DNA of 64,000 bases, taken from positions 40,263 through 104,262 of the forward strand of contig JAKSLA010000002.1 of assembly GCA_024401455.1 (NCBI GenBank), given 5' to 3'. The notes under the pieces are model-generated. The model saw nothing but the letters and a program-made list of their open reading frames with translations. It searched no databases and was not told the origin of the DNA. Below are positions 26,395 through 35,002 of the stretch, piece after piece (position 1 is the first letter of the stretch; the number at the start of each line of letters is the position of its first letter). The stretch comes from Paludibacteraceae bacterium. GTDB lineage: Bacteria > Bacteroidota > Bacteroidia > Bacteroidales > Paludibacteraceae. The position numbers were made by a program, and so were the translations under genes.

Positions 26395-29300
26395 TTAGTA
26401 CTTGATGAACTTGATGACTTGCATCTCTTTTGTGTTGTTGTTGCGAACAACGGCAAAATACAAGCCAGCAGGGAGGTGGGCCACTTCTATGCCACCTTTG
26501 TCTTCTATGTTTGTCTCCGTGATGGTTCTAATTCCATCTGAGATTTGCACATTAGCCGTTGCATTTTCCCAAGGAAGGCTGAACCAAAGAATGTCTGCCG
26601 TAGGGTTTGGATAAACGGCAATGTTTATGCCGTCGGAAACAGCCTCTTCGATATCCAAGCGAAAGGCAAGTTTGTTCTCAGCCTTGAAAGTCGGAAGCGA
26701 GGTGATTGCCCATTGTCCATCGAAATCGTACGAGAATCGTGCGAAAGTCTCTCCCTTTGCGTGAGGTTCGTAGCGAACGGAGTCGATAAGGAAGAGTTCT
26801 CCGTCCACCATCTTCGACAATGAGATGGTTTGCGTCCTTGTAATCGGCAATTCGAAATTGGTGTGAAGAATGCCTTGCTCTGGCTCTCCGTCGGCCCAAA
26901 GGACGAGGTAACCCTTGGCAGGAATGGTCGTCAATTCAGGAACAGAGTCTGCAATCTGGTACTTCGTCGGATCCTTTCTTTCGTCAGAGATGTACATGCC
27001 ACCAATGTTGATAGGAGAGGTTCCGTCGTTGTAAATCTCAATCCAATCTTCGTCTTGGAAGTGCTCGTCAACATATTGCTTGTTCGTTGCGCAGATTTCG
27101 TTCAAGAACAATTTTGTCACGTTGGCATCCCATTCAGGATCAGCAGCAAATACGGCTTTGTAAGAGCTTTTGCAAGAGAAGTTGTCTTCGTAAGTGATGT
27201 CCGTCGAAGTTACAACCTTTGGTTTTGCCATTGGGTCAACGAGTTCGAAGCCGAATGCCAAAGACGTGTTAGTAGCGCTGTTGCCGTGAACTTCTACTGC
27301 GATTACATTTTCGCCCTTTTGCAAAAGTCCTGGCGCAATGGTGAATTTGTCCGTTTTGTATTTAGAGACAAATGCAGTTGCTTTAGTCTCGTAAGTTACG
27401 GGGCCGGTTGGCATTCCAGTACGGTAGATTTCTTTTCCGTTTAGATAAACCACGGCACCGTTGTTGTAATTGATGGTGGCTTCCAAAGCTGAACCTGAAT
27501 AATCGTCGTCGATTGTGAAGTTTCTTCGGAAGTACACGGCCATCAAGTTGGCTCCGGCATCATCCTTTCCGTTAATCGTTGTTTTGACCAATGATGATAC
27601 ATTGTAGCCCAATGGCGCTTCTGCAGACTTCCAAGAAGCATCGCTGTGAGCCGGAATCATCCAGTCTTCAGATGGCAAATTGCCTTTTGAATAATATTTC
27701 CACACGGCACTTGGACTGATCAATTTTTGATCCTTGATGATATCCCAATGGTCAAATTTGTATCCGTCTGGTGCAAGTGCTTTGATTCTGATGTCTTCGC
27801 CCAAATAGAATTTAGTGTTCAAGTCGGATGTGTTGACCAACTCGTCGTTGAAGAGGAAGCGGGTCTCCGGCATGTCTGCATAGACGCGTATGCCTGCTGT
27901 GTCACCTAAACTGAAGTAAGTTGCGATTTGCTTGTAGAGATTGTCAGGTCTCTTCTCGGCAAAGGTGTTCATGTTGTTAATGTCTTTCTTCCAATCTTGC
28001 TCTAATTTTTTCACCTCAGACAAGTAATCTTGATAGATAAGGGCTTCCTCTTTGATGTAACTTGACAAACTGTCAAGGATGTGTTTTACGCGTCCGGGTT
28101 CGAATGTTGTGCCTAAATGAACGGCGAATTTAGAGATGAAGCGGTCTCTGATTTTTTGGTTTTTGATGAATCCCTTGAATGTGACGTTCTTCTCTGCGTT
28201 TGTAAATGTGTTGGTGTTGAAGTTGCTGCCGTAGCAAGAGAATCCAAAGTCTGTGTCATAAAGGATCCAACGCCATTTGCCGTTTTCGATTCGCTTCCAT
28301 GCCTTGAGGTTACCACCTGCCCAGTCCGTGTTTGCGTAGTAAATTTGAGCCATGAAGTAGTTGAGGAACTCGTTGATGTCGATCTGTTGGTCGATCTTTT
28401 CGTACATTCCCTCTGCGTTCATGTCAGGTTCTTCCAAAAGGGCTGCCACTTCTTTGTAGCCTTCTGTACTCACTTTAAGAGAGGAAGAAACCTCTTCTAT
28501 ATAGATGTCTTCTTCTTCGAGACCGTAATTGGAGAAGATGAAGTCTTTGTTTGTCCTCTCTCTAATATTGAGGAGGCCATAGTAGTTGCCGTTAATATAT
28601 ACGATTGCAGGCTCGTATGCTTGGTGGTCGATGTCCACTTGTCCGATGAGAAGGGATTGCATAAATCCGTCTCTTAGGTAAGAGCGACCGAAATCGTTTC
28701 CTGAATTACGGAGCACTACGCTTTTCCATTGTAGGTTCGGCTTCTCTCTGAACAAAGCGCAATCCATCTTTTTGCCGCCGTATGCTTTGTTTGCCTTGAT
28801 TTTTAGGGATTTGGTGTATTTAGTTCTTGAACAAGCACCGAAGTTGCTGGCTTTCACCTCCATGTTCAATTGCTCTTGTTTGCCGTCTCGGCTGAAATAT
28901 TCGATGTTGCATGGACGTTCCCAATCGGTCATGAAGTTCGCCTGGTCTTCAGGGAAAGAACAGTAAGAAGGAACTTCTCCACCGTTGACACCTACAACCA
29001 ACATGCCGATTTCATCGTCGTAGAAAAATTTGTTGTCTGTTACGATGGAAATGACAGGAAGAGAAATCTCTCGGTTGTTGATGAAGTAAGTCCCTGTTTT
29101 GATGTCGCTGAAGTGCTTGCCCTCTTCGGTCGCGATGGCTCTGATGGGGGTAGTGGCTGCTACTTCGATAGGGCCGGTATATAAAGTTGCTGTTTCTGGG
29201 GTTGGCTCAGAACCGTCAAGTGTATAGTATATCTTTGCGTTGGCATTGACAGAAGAGATGCTGACGAGTTGTTTGCCTTTGTAAAAGCCTGGGGCCAAAC

Positions 29301-29808
29301 TGAAAGCAGGAGCCTCTGCCTGATCCTCGATTTTAGAAAGGTTGCTGTTTGCTTTGCCAGGAGTTGGCTTGGATAGGGTGCCGAGTTCGTTGCCCCCATC
29401 CGATAAACGTCCGAATGATACATTTCGCAATGCTTTGGTATAGACAACATTGTCCAATTCGAGGCCGTTTTTTGTGGTTAGCGTCAGCGAACCGCCGTCA
29501 ACGTCAAGCTTGAAACTCGCATGGTTGTAAGAGTTGAGTTCGTCAAAATAGAATAGGGTGTAGCCGCCAGGTTCCAAAATGTCGGTGGTTTCGCTTTCCC
29601 AGGTGTGCTTTCCGTCAGAGAAGACACATTGAGACAGGTCGAAACTTTCTGCGCCATTGTTGTAAAGTTCCACCCAACCGCTGTAGTTGAATTCCTCGTC
29701 GATGAGGTACGAAACATTACGAGGCATCAACTCGTTGATAAGGACGGATGCTTTTGCATTTTGTCCTAACAAGGTTAATGCGAGAAAAAGTGCGTGTTCT
29801 TTTTTCAT
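26395..29808 (-). CDS. Secreted CotH kinase-domain protein with lamin-tail domains and T9SS type A sorting signal
   Basis: 1137 residues with a signal peptide ending NAKAS. Domains in order: lamin-tail (LTD) at ~22-155 (INELMPRN, WVELYNNG); a chitobiase C-terminal-like unit at ~165-245 (IYYTLDGSEPTP); a CotH-like kinase domain at ~300-600 (SLKIKANKAYGG, NGNYYGLLNIRER, WILYDTDFGF); a jelly-roll-like segment with AVEVHGNS; a second LTD at ~900-1030 (LNEICATN, DWIEIYNDG). The last ~80 residues are a type A sorting domain (VYPNPTADILWFSLP, LPAGLYFAVV, VIKFIKY). Bacterial CotH proteins are thought to be protein kinases, but here the substrate is unknown. Export through the T9SS is inferred from the C-terminus. 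It is transcribed from its own promoter. Confidence 0.88.
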   Translation of the reverse strand: MKKEHALFLALTLLGQNAKASVLINELMPRNVSYLIDEEFNYSGWVELYNNGAESFDLSQCVFSDGKHTWESETTDILEPGGYTLFYFDELNSYNHASFKLDVDGGSLTLTTKNGLELDNVVYTKALRNVSFGRLSDGGNELGTLSKPTPGKANSNLSKIEDQAEAPAFSLAPGFYKGKQLVSISSVNANAKIYYTLDGSEPTPETATLYTGPIEVAATTPIRAIATEEGKHFSDIKTGTYFINNREISLPVISIVTDNKFFYDDEIGMLVVGVNGGEVPSYCSFPEDQANFMTDWERPCNIEYFSRDGKQEQLNMEVKASNFGACSRTKYTKSLKIKANKAYGGKKMDCALFREKPNLQWKSVVLRNSGNDFGRSYLRDGFMQSLLIGQVDIDHQAYEPAIVYINGNYYGLLNIRERTNKDFIFSNYGLEEEDIYIEEVSSSLKVSTEGYKEVAALLEEPDMNAEGMYEKIDQQIDINEFLNYFMAQIYYANTDWAGGNLKAWKRIENGKWRWILYDTDFGFSCYGSNFNTNTFTNAEKNVTFKGFIKNQKIRDRFISKFAVHLGTTFEPGRVKHILDSLSSYIKEEALIYQDYLSEVKKLEQDWKKDINNMNTFAEKRPDNLYKQIATYFSLGDTAGIRVYADMPETRFLFNDELVNTSDLNTKFYLGEDIRIKALAPDGYKFDHWDIIKDQKLISPSAVWKYYSKGNLPSEDWMIPAHSDASWKSAEAPLGYNVSSLVKTTINGKDDAGANLMAVYFRRNFTIDDDYSGSALEATINYNNGAVVYLNGKEIYRTGMPTGPVTYETKATAFVSKYKTDKFTIAPGLLQKGENVIAVEVHGNSATNTSLAFGFELVDPMAKPKVVTSTDITYEDNFSCKSSYKAVFAADPEWDANVTKLFLNEICATNKQYVDEHFQDEDWIEIYNDGTSPINIGGMYISDERKDPTKYQIADSVPELTTIPAKGYLVLWADGEPEQGILHTNFELPITRTQTISLSKMVDGELFLIDSVRYEPHAKGETFARFSYDFDGQWAITSLPTFKAENKLAFRLDIEEAVSDGINIAVYPNPTADILWFSLPWENATANVQISDGIRTITETNIEDKGGIEVAHLPAGLYFAVVRNNNTKEMQVIKFIKY

Positions 29809-29872
29809 GACAAAAACATTTACATTTATACTTATACTTTAAATAGAGATTACTCTTGTTTAGTATCAACGG

Positions 29873-29880
29873 CAAATATA
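29873..29880 (-). promoter_or_regulatory. -7 box of the CotH/lamin-tail gene promoter
   Basis: TATATTTG on the minus strand, giving a leader of ~58 nt. The rest of the 316-bp gap up to 30124 is A+T-rich and shows nothing else I can name. Confidence 0.6.
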
Positions 29881-30124
29881 CTATTTACCTCATAAAAAAG
29901 TGCAGTTTTTCAAAAAAAATCTTAAATTTGAATTTTGAGAAAGGGCGGCTTGCTGTAAATGTGATGGTTTTATATTTGAAAATGAGGTGGTTATGTAAGG
30001 TGGTATAGAATTAAACACATTTTAACCAATTCTGGATGTAAACCTTTTTGTTCGGCATGCGTCTTAATAGCAAACAAGGGTACTGAAATGGTACTTATTT
30101 ATTAACTTCTAATTCGATACGGTT

Positions 30125-30796
30125 ATGAAAACACTTAATAGAATATTGACCCTTTTGTTGGTCTTTTGGTTGGCATCAGTTGCTTCTTACGCACAAAGAA
30201 GCGGCAATGGTTCAAGAGGTGAATCTGCTCGTAGCCACTCTGTGCAATCAAGCAGAGGTGGAGGTGAGGCTTTGAGAAGAGGAGGAACGACAACTCGCAG
30301 TCATGAAAATGTGGCACCAAGACATCAGGCTCCGTCTCATAACCATTCTAATGTGAGTGCTCCGAGACCAGGACATGCAAGTGTGGCACCACATCATGGT
30401 CATCACTACACACCGGTACGTCCTCAGCCCGCTCATCATGTGCATGGACACCCTCATTATGTTTCTCATATTGATAGGTCAGCGCATGCATTTTATGTAG
30501 ATAATTGTAGATATTACCACCATGCAGGTCAATTCTACAGATACTACCCAGGTCACGGTTATGGATTGGTCTCTATACCGCTTTACTCATACTTCCCAGT
30601 TTTGCCTTTCCCATGTCGTCGTGTGGTGGTAGGTCATGACATCTATTGGGAAGGTGACGGAACTTGGTTCTATGAGACAGGTGGCCGATATGTCTTGGTG
30701 GAAGCTCCAAGCGTGCCTGTTTACGAGGCTCCAATTCCACCTGCACCGGTAGTTGTTCCTGCAAGACCTCATGTGTCTGTTCAACTTTCTTTTTGA
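30125..30796 (+). CDS. His-rich secreted protein, DUF6515-like
   Basis: 223 residues with a signal peptide ending ASYAQR. Residues ~25-125 are disordered and rich in Ser, Arg and especially His (for example HHGHHYTP, HHVHGHPHYV). Residues ~125-215 form a domain of repeated Y-Y/G-x-F-Y strands: FYVDNCRYYHHAGQFYRYY, then GYGLVSIP, a VVVGHDIYW strand and GTWFYETGGRYVLVEAP. This resembles the DUF6515 family of exported proteins. The His clusters could bind metal ions, which is inference. It is a single-gene unit closed by a terminator. Confidence 0.65.
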   Translation: MKTLNRILTLLLVFWLASVASYAQRSGNGSRGESARSHSVQSSRGGGEALRRGGTTTRSHENVAPRHQAPSHNHSNVSAPRPGHASVAPHHGHHYTPVRPQPAHHVHGHPHYVSHIDRSAHAFYVDNCRYYHHAGQFYRYYPGHGYGLVSIPLYSYFPVLPFPCRRVVVGHDIYWEGDGTWFYETGGRYVLVEAPSVPVYEAPIPPAPVVVPARPHVSVQLSF

Positions 30797-30810
30797 AATG
30801 ACATAAATGT

Positions 30811-30853
30811 AAAATGCGGAGGTGCTGATTATCAGTGCCCCCGCATTTTTTTT
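30811..30853 (+). terminator. Terminator of the His-rich protein gene
   Basis: AAAATGCGG pairs with CCGCATTTT around an inner hairpin (30811-30849) and is followed by T residues. Confidence 0.8.
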
Positions 30854-30883
30854 GTAGAAAAATTAAAAAAATAGATGGAAACG

Positions 30884-30916
30884 TTTGGATGTAAAGCAAA
30901 AAATGTTCTATCTTTG
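30884..30916 (+). promoter_or_regulatory. Promoter of tRNA-Cys
   Basis: TTTG at 30884-30887 and TATCTTTG at 30909-30916 with a 21-bp spacer. Transcription should begin ~14 nt before the tRNA. Confidence 0.8.
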
Positions 30917-30936
30917 CAACGCAAACGAAAGGAAAT

Positions 30937-31008
30937 GGTTCCTTGGATGAGTGGCTTAGTCAGCGGTCTGCAAAACCGTTTACGGCGGTTCGAACCCGCC
31001 AGGAACCT
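30937..31008 (+). tRNA. tRNA-Cys (GCA)
   Basis: The acceptor stem GGTTCCT pairs with AGGAACC. The anticodon arm is GCGGT-CTGCAAA-ACCGT with GCA in the loop. The T arm contains GGTTCGAAC. The discriminator base is T and CCA is not encoded. It is transcribed alone, between its own promoter and a strong terminator. Confidence 0.95.
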
Positions 31009-31010
31009 CA

Positions 31011-31043
31011 AAGGCTTCGGATAGATTCCGAAGCCTTTTTTTT
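31011..31043 (+). terminator. Terminator of tRNA-Cys
   Basis: A perfect 11-bp stem (31011-31021 with 31027-31037), a 5-nt loop, then a T run, two bases after the tRNA. Confidence 0.92.
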
Positions 31044-31099
31044 GTGCCCTCAATACTTTTTTTAACGGGAATAGGGATTTCTACTTGAAAAAAATCAAT

Positions 31100-31107
31100 T
31101 ATATTTG
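31100..31107 (+). promoter_or_regulatory. -7 box of the polysaccharide export operon promoter
   Basis: TATATTTG, giving a leader of ~125 nt before the ATG at 31237. No exact TTTG stands at the expected distance. Confidence 0.6.
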
Positions 31108-31236
31108 CAAAATTGAACTATAGGTGATAGACTTGCCTATGGTGTAGATGAAGTTGGAAATGTGCAATGAGCATGTTTGAACTTGAATAAAAGGGCCTCC
31201 CCTTCTTGTAATTGATAATATATTAATTAGTTAAAT

Positions 31237-33690
31237 ATGATTAAGCGATTAGTTTCTGTACTTTTTTTCTTGTTGTGTCTTTATTCGACATCTTATTCTG
31301 CAGAATTGAATATGATGAATGTGGCAACAGTAAAAGTCGATAATCTTTCTGATGCTCAGATTTCAAGGTTCGTTGCTAAATATACAGAGGCAGGTTATTC
31401 GTTTGCAGATGTCGAAAAAGTGGCAGAGGAACGTGGTATGCCAGCCGCAGAATTGGAAAAACTCAGAATAAGAATCCAAGCGGCGGGTGTGGAGCAAGAA
31501 CCAGTTTCGGACATGCCCGATGCTATAAAGATGTCGAGAGACATTAAAATGGAGTATAGAAGAGATGTGAAGGAGGAGCAAAAGTTGCTGCGTGAGGCTA
31601 ATTCTGTATTTGGCTCTTATTTGTTCTCTCATAGTAATATGAGTTTTGAACCCAATTCGAGCATGCCCACTCCTCGTAATTATCAAATAGGTCCAGGCGA
31701 CGAATTGCTGGTTGATGTGTTTGGTATATCAGAAAACACAATGCGCTTGAATGTTACGCCGGAAGGTGTGGTTAGGATACCTCATGTTGGTCAAGTGCAT
31801 GTGGCGGGAATGACGATAGAGGAAGCAGAGAAGAAGATAAAAAAGCAGTTGACGACCGTTTATAGTTCGATTGCATCCGGTCAAACGACGGTTACCGTTT
31901 CGATTGGTAATGTTAAGAGTATAAAGGTGTATGTAGTAGGTGAAGCGGCTCGTCCTGGCACCTATACATTGTCTTCTTTGTCGTCGGTATTTAACGCATT
32001 GTATGCTTGCGGTGGACCTTCTTCAACAACGGGTTCTATGCGTGGCATCAAGGTATTGCGCGATGGAAAAGAAATAGCAGACATTGATATTTATGGTTTC
32101 TTGATGAAGGGCGTATTGGACAATAATGTCACGATGCAAAATCAAGATGTGATTTTTATTCCCGCTTATCAAAGTAGAGTCTCTATCAAAGGAGAATTGA
32201 AGCACAATGGAATCTTTGAGGTGAAAGAAGGTGAAACGTTGGCTGATTTGATTTCTTATTGTGGCGGTTTCACGGAAGATGCTTATACAGACCGAATCTC
32301 TGTTGTTCGTTATGCGGGTAACGAAAAGAGTGTGGATGATGTTGAAAAGTCTAAATTCTCATCTTTTAAACTAAAGGCTGGCGATGAATTTGTGGTCGGT
32401 TCTATATTGAACAGATTCGCCAATAGAGTTCAGATATCAGGTTGTGTGTTCCGCCCAGGCACTTATGCGTTGACGGAAGGCATGACTTTGAAAGATTTGG
32501 TAGAAAAGGCCGACGGATTGAAGGAAGATGCGTATATGCAACACGCTACGATTCTTCGTCTGAAGGAGGATTTGAAGCCAGAGATGATTGCATTCAATGT
32601 GCAAGATTTGATTGAGGGTACTTTTAATATTGAACTAAAGAAGGAGGATATCGTTACGATAGGCGCCAATAGCGAGTTTGAATTGGATAAGCAAGTGGCT
32701 ATTCGTGGTCGTGTGTTGTCTCCTGGAAAATTCCCTTATTTTGAGAATATGACTTTGAAAGATTTGGTTTTCATGGCTAAGGGATTTACTGATTTCGCAG
32801 ATAAAGATAGAATCGAAGTGACTCGCCGAGTACTCGATCCTAAGACTTTGAAAGAGGATTTGAAGAAGAAAGAGGTGTTTGTCTTGTCTTTGTCGGATGA
32901 TTTGCAAGGTGGATCTTCTGATTTTATCCTATATCCACGAGATGAGGTTTCTGTTAGAACATTGCAAGGTTTTGAAGATCTTTCTTCCGTTCAGGTAGTA
33001 GGAGAATTTGCCTCTCCAGGTCATTATGCTATTTTGAGCAAAGATGAAAAGATATCGGATGTAATTAAGCGTGCTGGTGGTTTCTCCCCTCATGCCCAGC
33101 CCGAGTCTGGTTTCTTGTTGAGAAGGACGAATCGAAGCCATGTCGAATACATGCGTGATTTGCGAATCCTTCGCACTTTACATTCATTAAGCGATGAAGA
33201 CGAGAAAATAGCATACAGAGAATCAAATGCCAAGAGATTGGATATGTTGGCGGTCGATTTCGAGAAAATAGTAAAACATCCTGGCTCTAAGACTGATTTG
33301 TTACTTCAGGAGGGAGACGTTATCTTTGTACCTAAACCGATACAGACGGTTACTGTTTCTGGCGCTGTCCATGTTCCGGGAATGGTTGTTCATGATGCAA
33401 GTTCTTTGAAGAAATATGTTAGGTCTGCTGGTGGTTTCACCAATGATGCGGTCAAGTCCCATACTTATGTGGCTTATGCAGATGGTTCTATTTCTTCTAC
33501 GAGAAAATTCTTATGGATTAAGCGTTATCCGAAAGTTAAGGCGGGGGCTCACATCTATGTGCCTGAAAAGGTGGAAGAGAAGGAGGAATCTCATGCAAAG
33601 GAGAACGTTGCGATATTTACAGCAATAGCTAGTTGTTTGGCTTCTATTACTACGGCCGTTGTTTATACTTATATCGCATTTAAAAAATAG
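31237..33690 (+). CDS. Wza-like polysaccharide export protein with multiple SLBB domains
   Basis: 817 residues with a signal peptide ending TSYSAE. After a helical N-terminal part, the Poly_export domain starts near residue 150 (NYQIGPGDELLVDVFG, then TPEGVVRIPHVGQVHVAGMTIEEAE). At least five SLBB-type units follow, each with a G-x-V-x-x-P-G-x-Y/F motif (VVGEAARPGTYTLS, ISGCVFRPGTYALTEG, IRGRVLSPGKFPYFEN, VVGEFASPGHYAILS, VSGAVHVPGMVVHD). A C-terminal membrane helix spans residues ~785-815. Such proteins form the outer-membrane channel for capsule or exopolysaccharide. It is followed 11 bp later by the chain-length protein. No glycosyltransferases lie nearby. Confidence 0.9.
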   Translation: MIKRLVSVLFFLLCLYSTSYSAELNMMNVATVKVDNLSDAQISRFVAKYTEAGYSFADVEKVAEERGMPAAELEKLRIRIQAAGVEQEPVSDMPDAIKMSRDIKMEYRRDVKEEQKLLREANSVFGSYLFSHSNMSFEPNSSMPTPRNYQIGPGDELLVDVFGISENTMRLNVTPEGVVRIPHVGQVHVAGMTIEEAEKKIKKQLTTVYSSIASGQTTVTVSIGNVKSIKVYVVGEAARPGTYTLSSLSSVFNALYACGGPSSTTGSMRGIKVLRDGKEIADIDIYGFLMKGVLDNNVTMQNQDVIFIPAYQSRVSIKGELKHNGIFEVKEGETLADLISYCGGFTEDAYTDRISVVRYAGNEKSVDDVEKSKFSSFKLKAGDEFVVGSILNRFANRVQISGCVFRPGTYALTEGMTLKDLVEKADGLKEDAYMQHATILRLKEDLKPEMIAFNVQDLIEGTFNIELKKEDIVTIGANSEFELDKQVAIRGRVLSPGKFPYFENMTLKDLVFMAKGFTDFADKDRIEVTRRVLDPKTLKEDLKKKEVFVLSLSDDLQGGSSDFILYPRDEVSVRTLQGFEDLSSVQVVGEFASPGHYAILSKDEKISDVIKRAGGFSPHAQPESGFLLRRTNRSHVEYMRDLRILRTLHSLSDEDEKIAYRESNAKRLDMLAVDFEKIVKHPGSKTDLLLQEGDVIFVPKPIQTVTVSGAVHVPGMVVHDASSLKKYVRSAGGFTNDAVKSHTYVAYADGSISSTRKFLWIKRYPKVKAGAHIYVPEKVEEKEESHAKENVAIFTAIASCLASITTAVVYTYIAFKK

Positions 33691-33694
33691 GAGG
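33689..33694 (+). promoter_or_regulatory. Shine-Dalgarno site of the Wzz-like gene
   Basis: AGGAGG overlaps the stop codon of the export gene and stands 7 bp before the ATG at 33702. This supports coupled translation of the pair. Confidence 0.6.
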
Positions 33695-33701
33695 ACTGAA
33701 T

Positions 33702-34841
33702 ATGTCGGAAATGGATGATATTTTTAAAAGTTTAATGGGGGAGGAAAAACAGGAAAAGAAGAAGTCTTTGGCTGAAACCTTTTCTATGTTAAAAGATTAT
33801 ATAGACTATCTCTGGAAAAAGAAGTGGATAGTTGTGATTGCTGGGTTCTCTTTTGCTGTTTTAGGCTTGGTTTATGCCTGCATACGGACCATTGAATATA
33901 CGGCAACGTATGGTTTCGCCATCGAAGGCGATTCGGGAAATAAACCATTCACGATGGCGGCTCTTTTGGGAACAGGAGCGGTAGGTGCCTTTTCGGGCGA
34001 CAACTTGGTGGAGTTGATGCGTACCCCTTCAATGGTGGAAAAGACGTTGCTTAAGGAGGTGCCGAATAGAACTGATTCTATCAATTTTATAGAATATTAT
34101 CTTATCTGCGATAGTGTCCGTGTGACATGCGAGAAGGCTAAAGAGGAGGAAAAAGAGAAGGCATCAGATGTGGTTTCTATCTGTGATGTCTATTTCCCTT
34201 TGCACCAAAACCGAAATACGTTTACAAGGGCTCAAGATAGTATCTTGAAATTAGTGGCACAAGGAATAGTAAAAAAATTGGAAGTTGTTAAGCCGGAAAA
34301 GAAATTGGCTTTTGTAAATTGTTCTTATACTTATACAGACGAAGAGTTCTGTAAGGTGTTCTTGGATGCATATATGGAAGAGGTAATCGCATTTTATTTG
34401 GAAACAAAGACGATTAGGTCAAATCGCAGCATTGAGAATTTCCAAAGACAGGCCGATTCCTTGAGGTTGGAAATGAATAGGACACTCTCTTCCAAAGCCT
34501 ATTATGCGGATGCTAATCTCAATTCTGTAAGGCAGTCTGTTGGTGTGGAACTACAAAAAAAGCAGATGGAACTTCAGTCTCTTTCGACGGCCTATCTCGA
34601 AATCGTGAAAGGTATAGCAACCATGAGGGTGGATCAAATGAAGGAAACCCCGCTAATTCAGATAATTTCTGAACCTCATTATCCTTTGGATAATAACAAG
34701 GCAAGAAAATTGAAATTCATTATTATTGGTGGTTTCTTAGGCGGTTTCTTGTCGGTCCTCTCTTTGTTAGGCATCTGCTTTTATAAGAAAATGATTAAGC
34801 CAGCGTTGGCAGAGTTGCCGTCTTTGCGTACGGAAGAATAA
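33702..34841 (+). CDS. Wzz/GumC-type polysaccharide chain-length determinant protein
   Basis: 379 residues with two membrane helices, at ~45-65 (KKWIVVIAGFSFAVLGLVYA) and near the C-terminus (FIIIGGFLGGFLSVLSLLGI). They flank a periplasmic, partly coiled-coil region. This is the topology of polysaccharide co-polymerases that set chain length. It ends shortly after the second helix and has no cytoplasmic Walker/BY-kinase domain, so any tyrosine kinase would have to be encoded elsewhere. It forms a two-gene operon with the Wza-like gene. Confidence 0.85.
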   Translation: MSEMDDIFKSLMGEEKQEKKKSLAETFSMLKDYIDYLWKKKWIVVIAGFSFAVLGLVYACIRTIEYTATYGFAIEGDSGNKPFTMAALLGTGAVGAFSGDNLVELMRTPSMVEKTLLKEVPNRTDSINFIEYYLICDSVRVTCEKAKEEEKEKASDVVSICDVYFPLHQNRNTFTRAQDSILKLVAQGIVKKLEVVKPEKKLAFVNCSYTYTDEEFCKVFLDAYMEEVIAFYLETKTIRSNRSIENFQRQADSLRLEMNRTLSSKAYYADANLNSVRQSVGVELQKKQMELQSLSTAYLEIVKGIATMRVDQMKETPLIQIISEPHYPLDNNKARKLKFIIIGGFLGGFLSVLSLLGICFYKKMIKPALAELPSLRTEE

Positions 34842-34875
34842 ATTAGTAAATTTACAGTAGTTTTTTATAGATTAA

Positions 34876-34913
34876 CAAAGGGGAATTGTGTTGTCACAGT
34901 TCCCTTTTGTCGT
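34876..34913 (+). terminator. Probable terminator of the export operon
   Basis: A 15-bp stem with two wobbles (34876-34890 with 34895-34909) and a 4-nt loop; the T tract after it is short. Confidence 0.55.
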
Positions 34914-34931
34914 TAAGGTAAGGAGTGTAAA

Positions 34932-34975
34932 CGAAAATAGGAGATGACATCTCGGTTGAGAATGTATCTCCTATT
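34932..34975 (-). terminator. Probable terminator of the dehydratase activase gene
   Basis: AATAGGAGAT pairs with ATCTCCTATT, extended by ACAT/ATGT with one bulge. On the minus strand it runs into ATTTTCGTTT. Confidence 0.6.
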
Positions 34976-35002
34976 GTATTCTTCTTGAGTTTCTTCCTAC
35001 CT

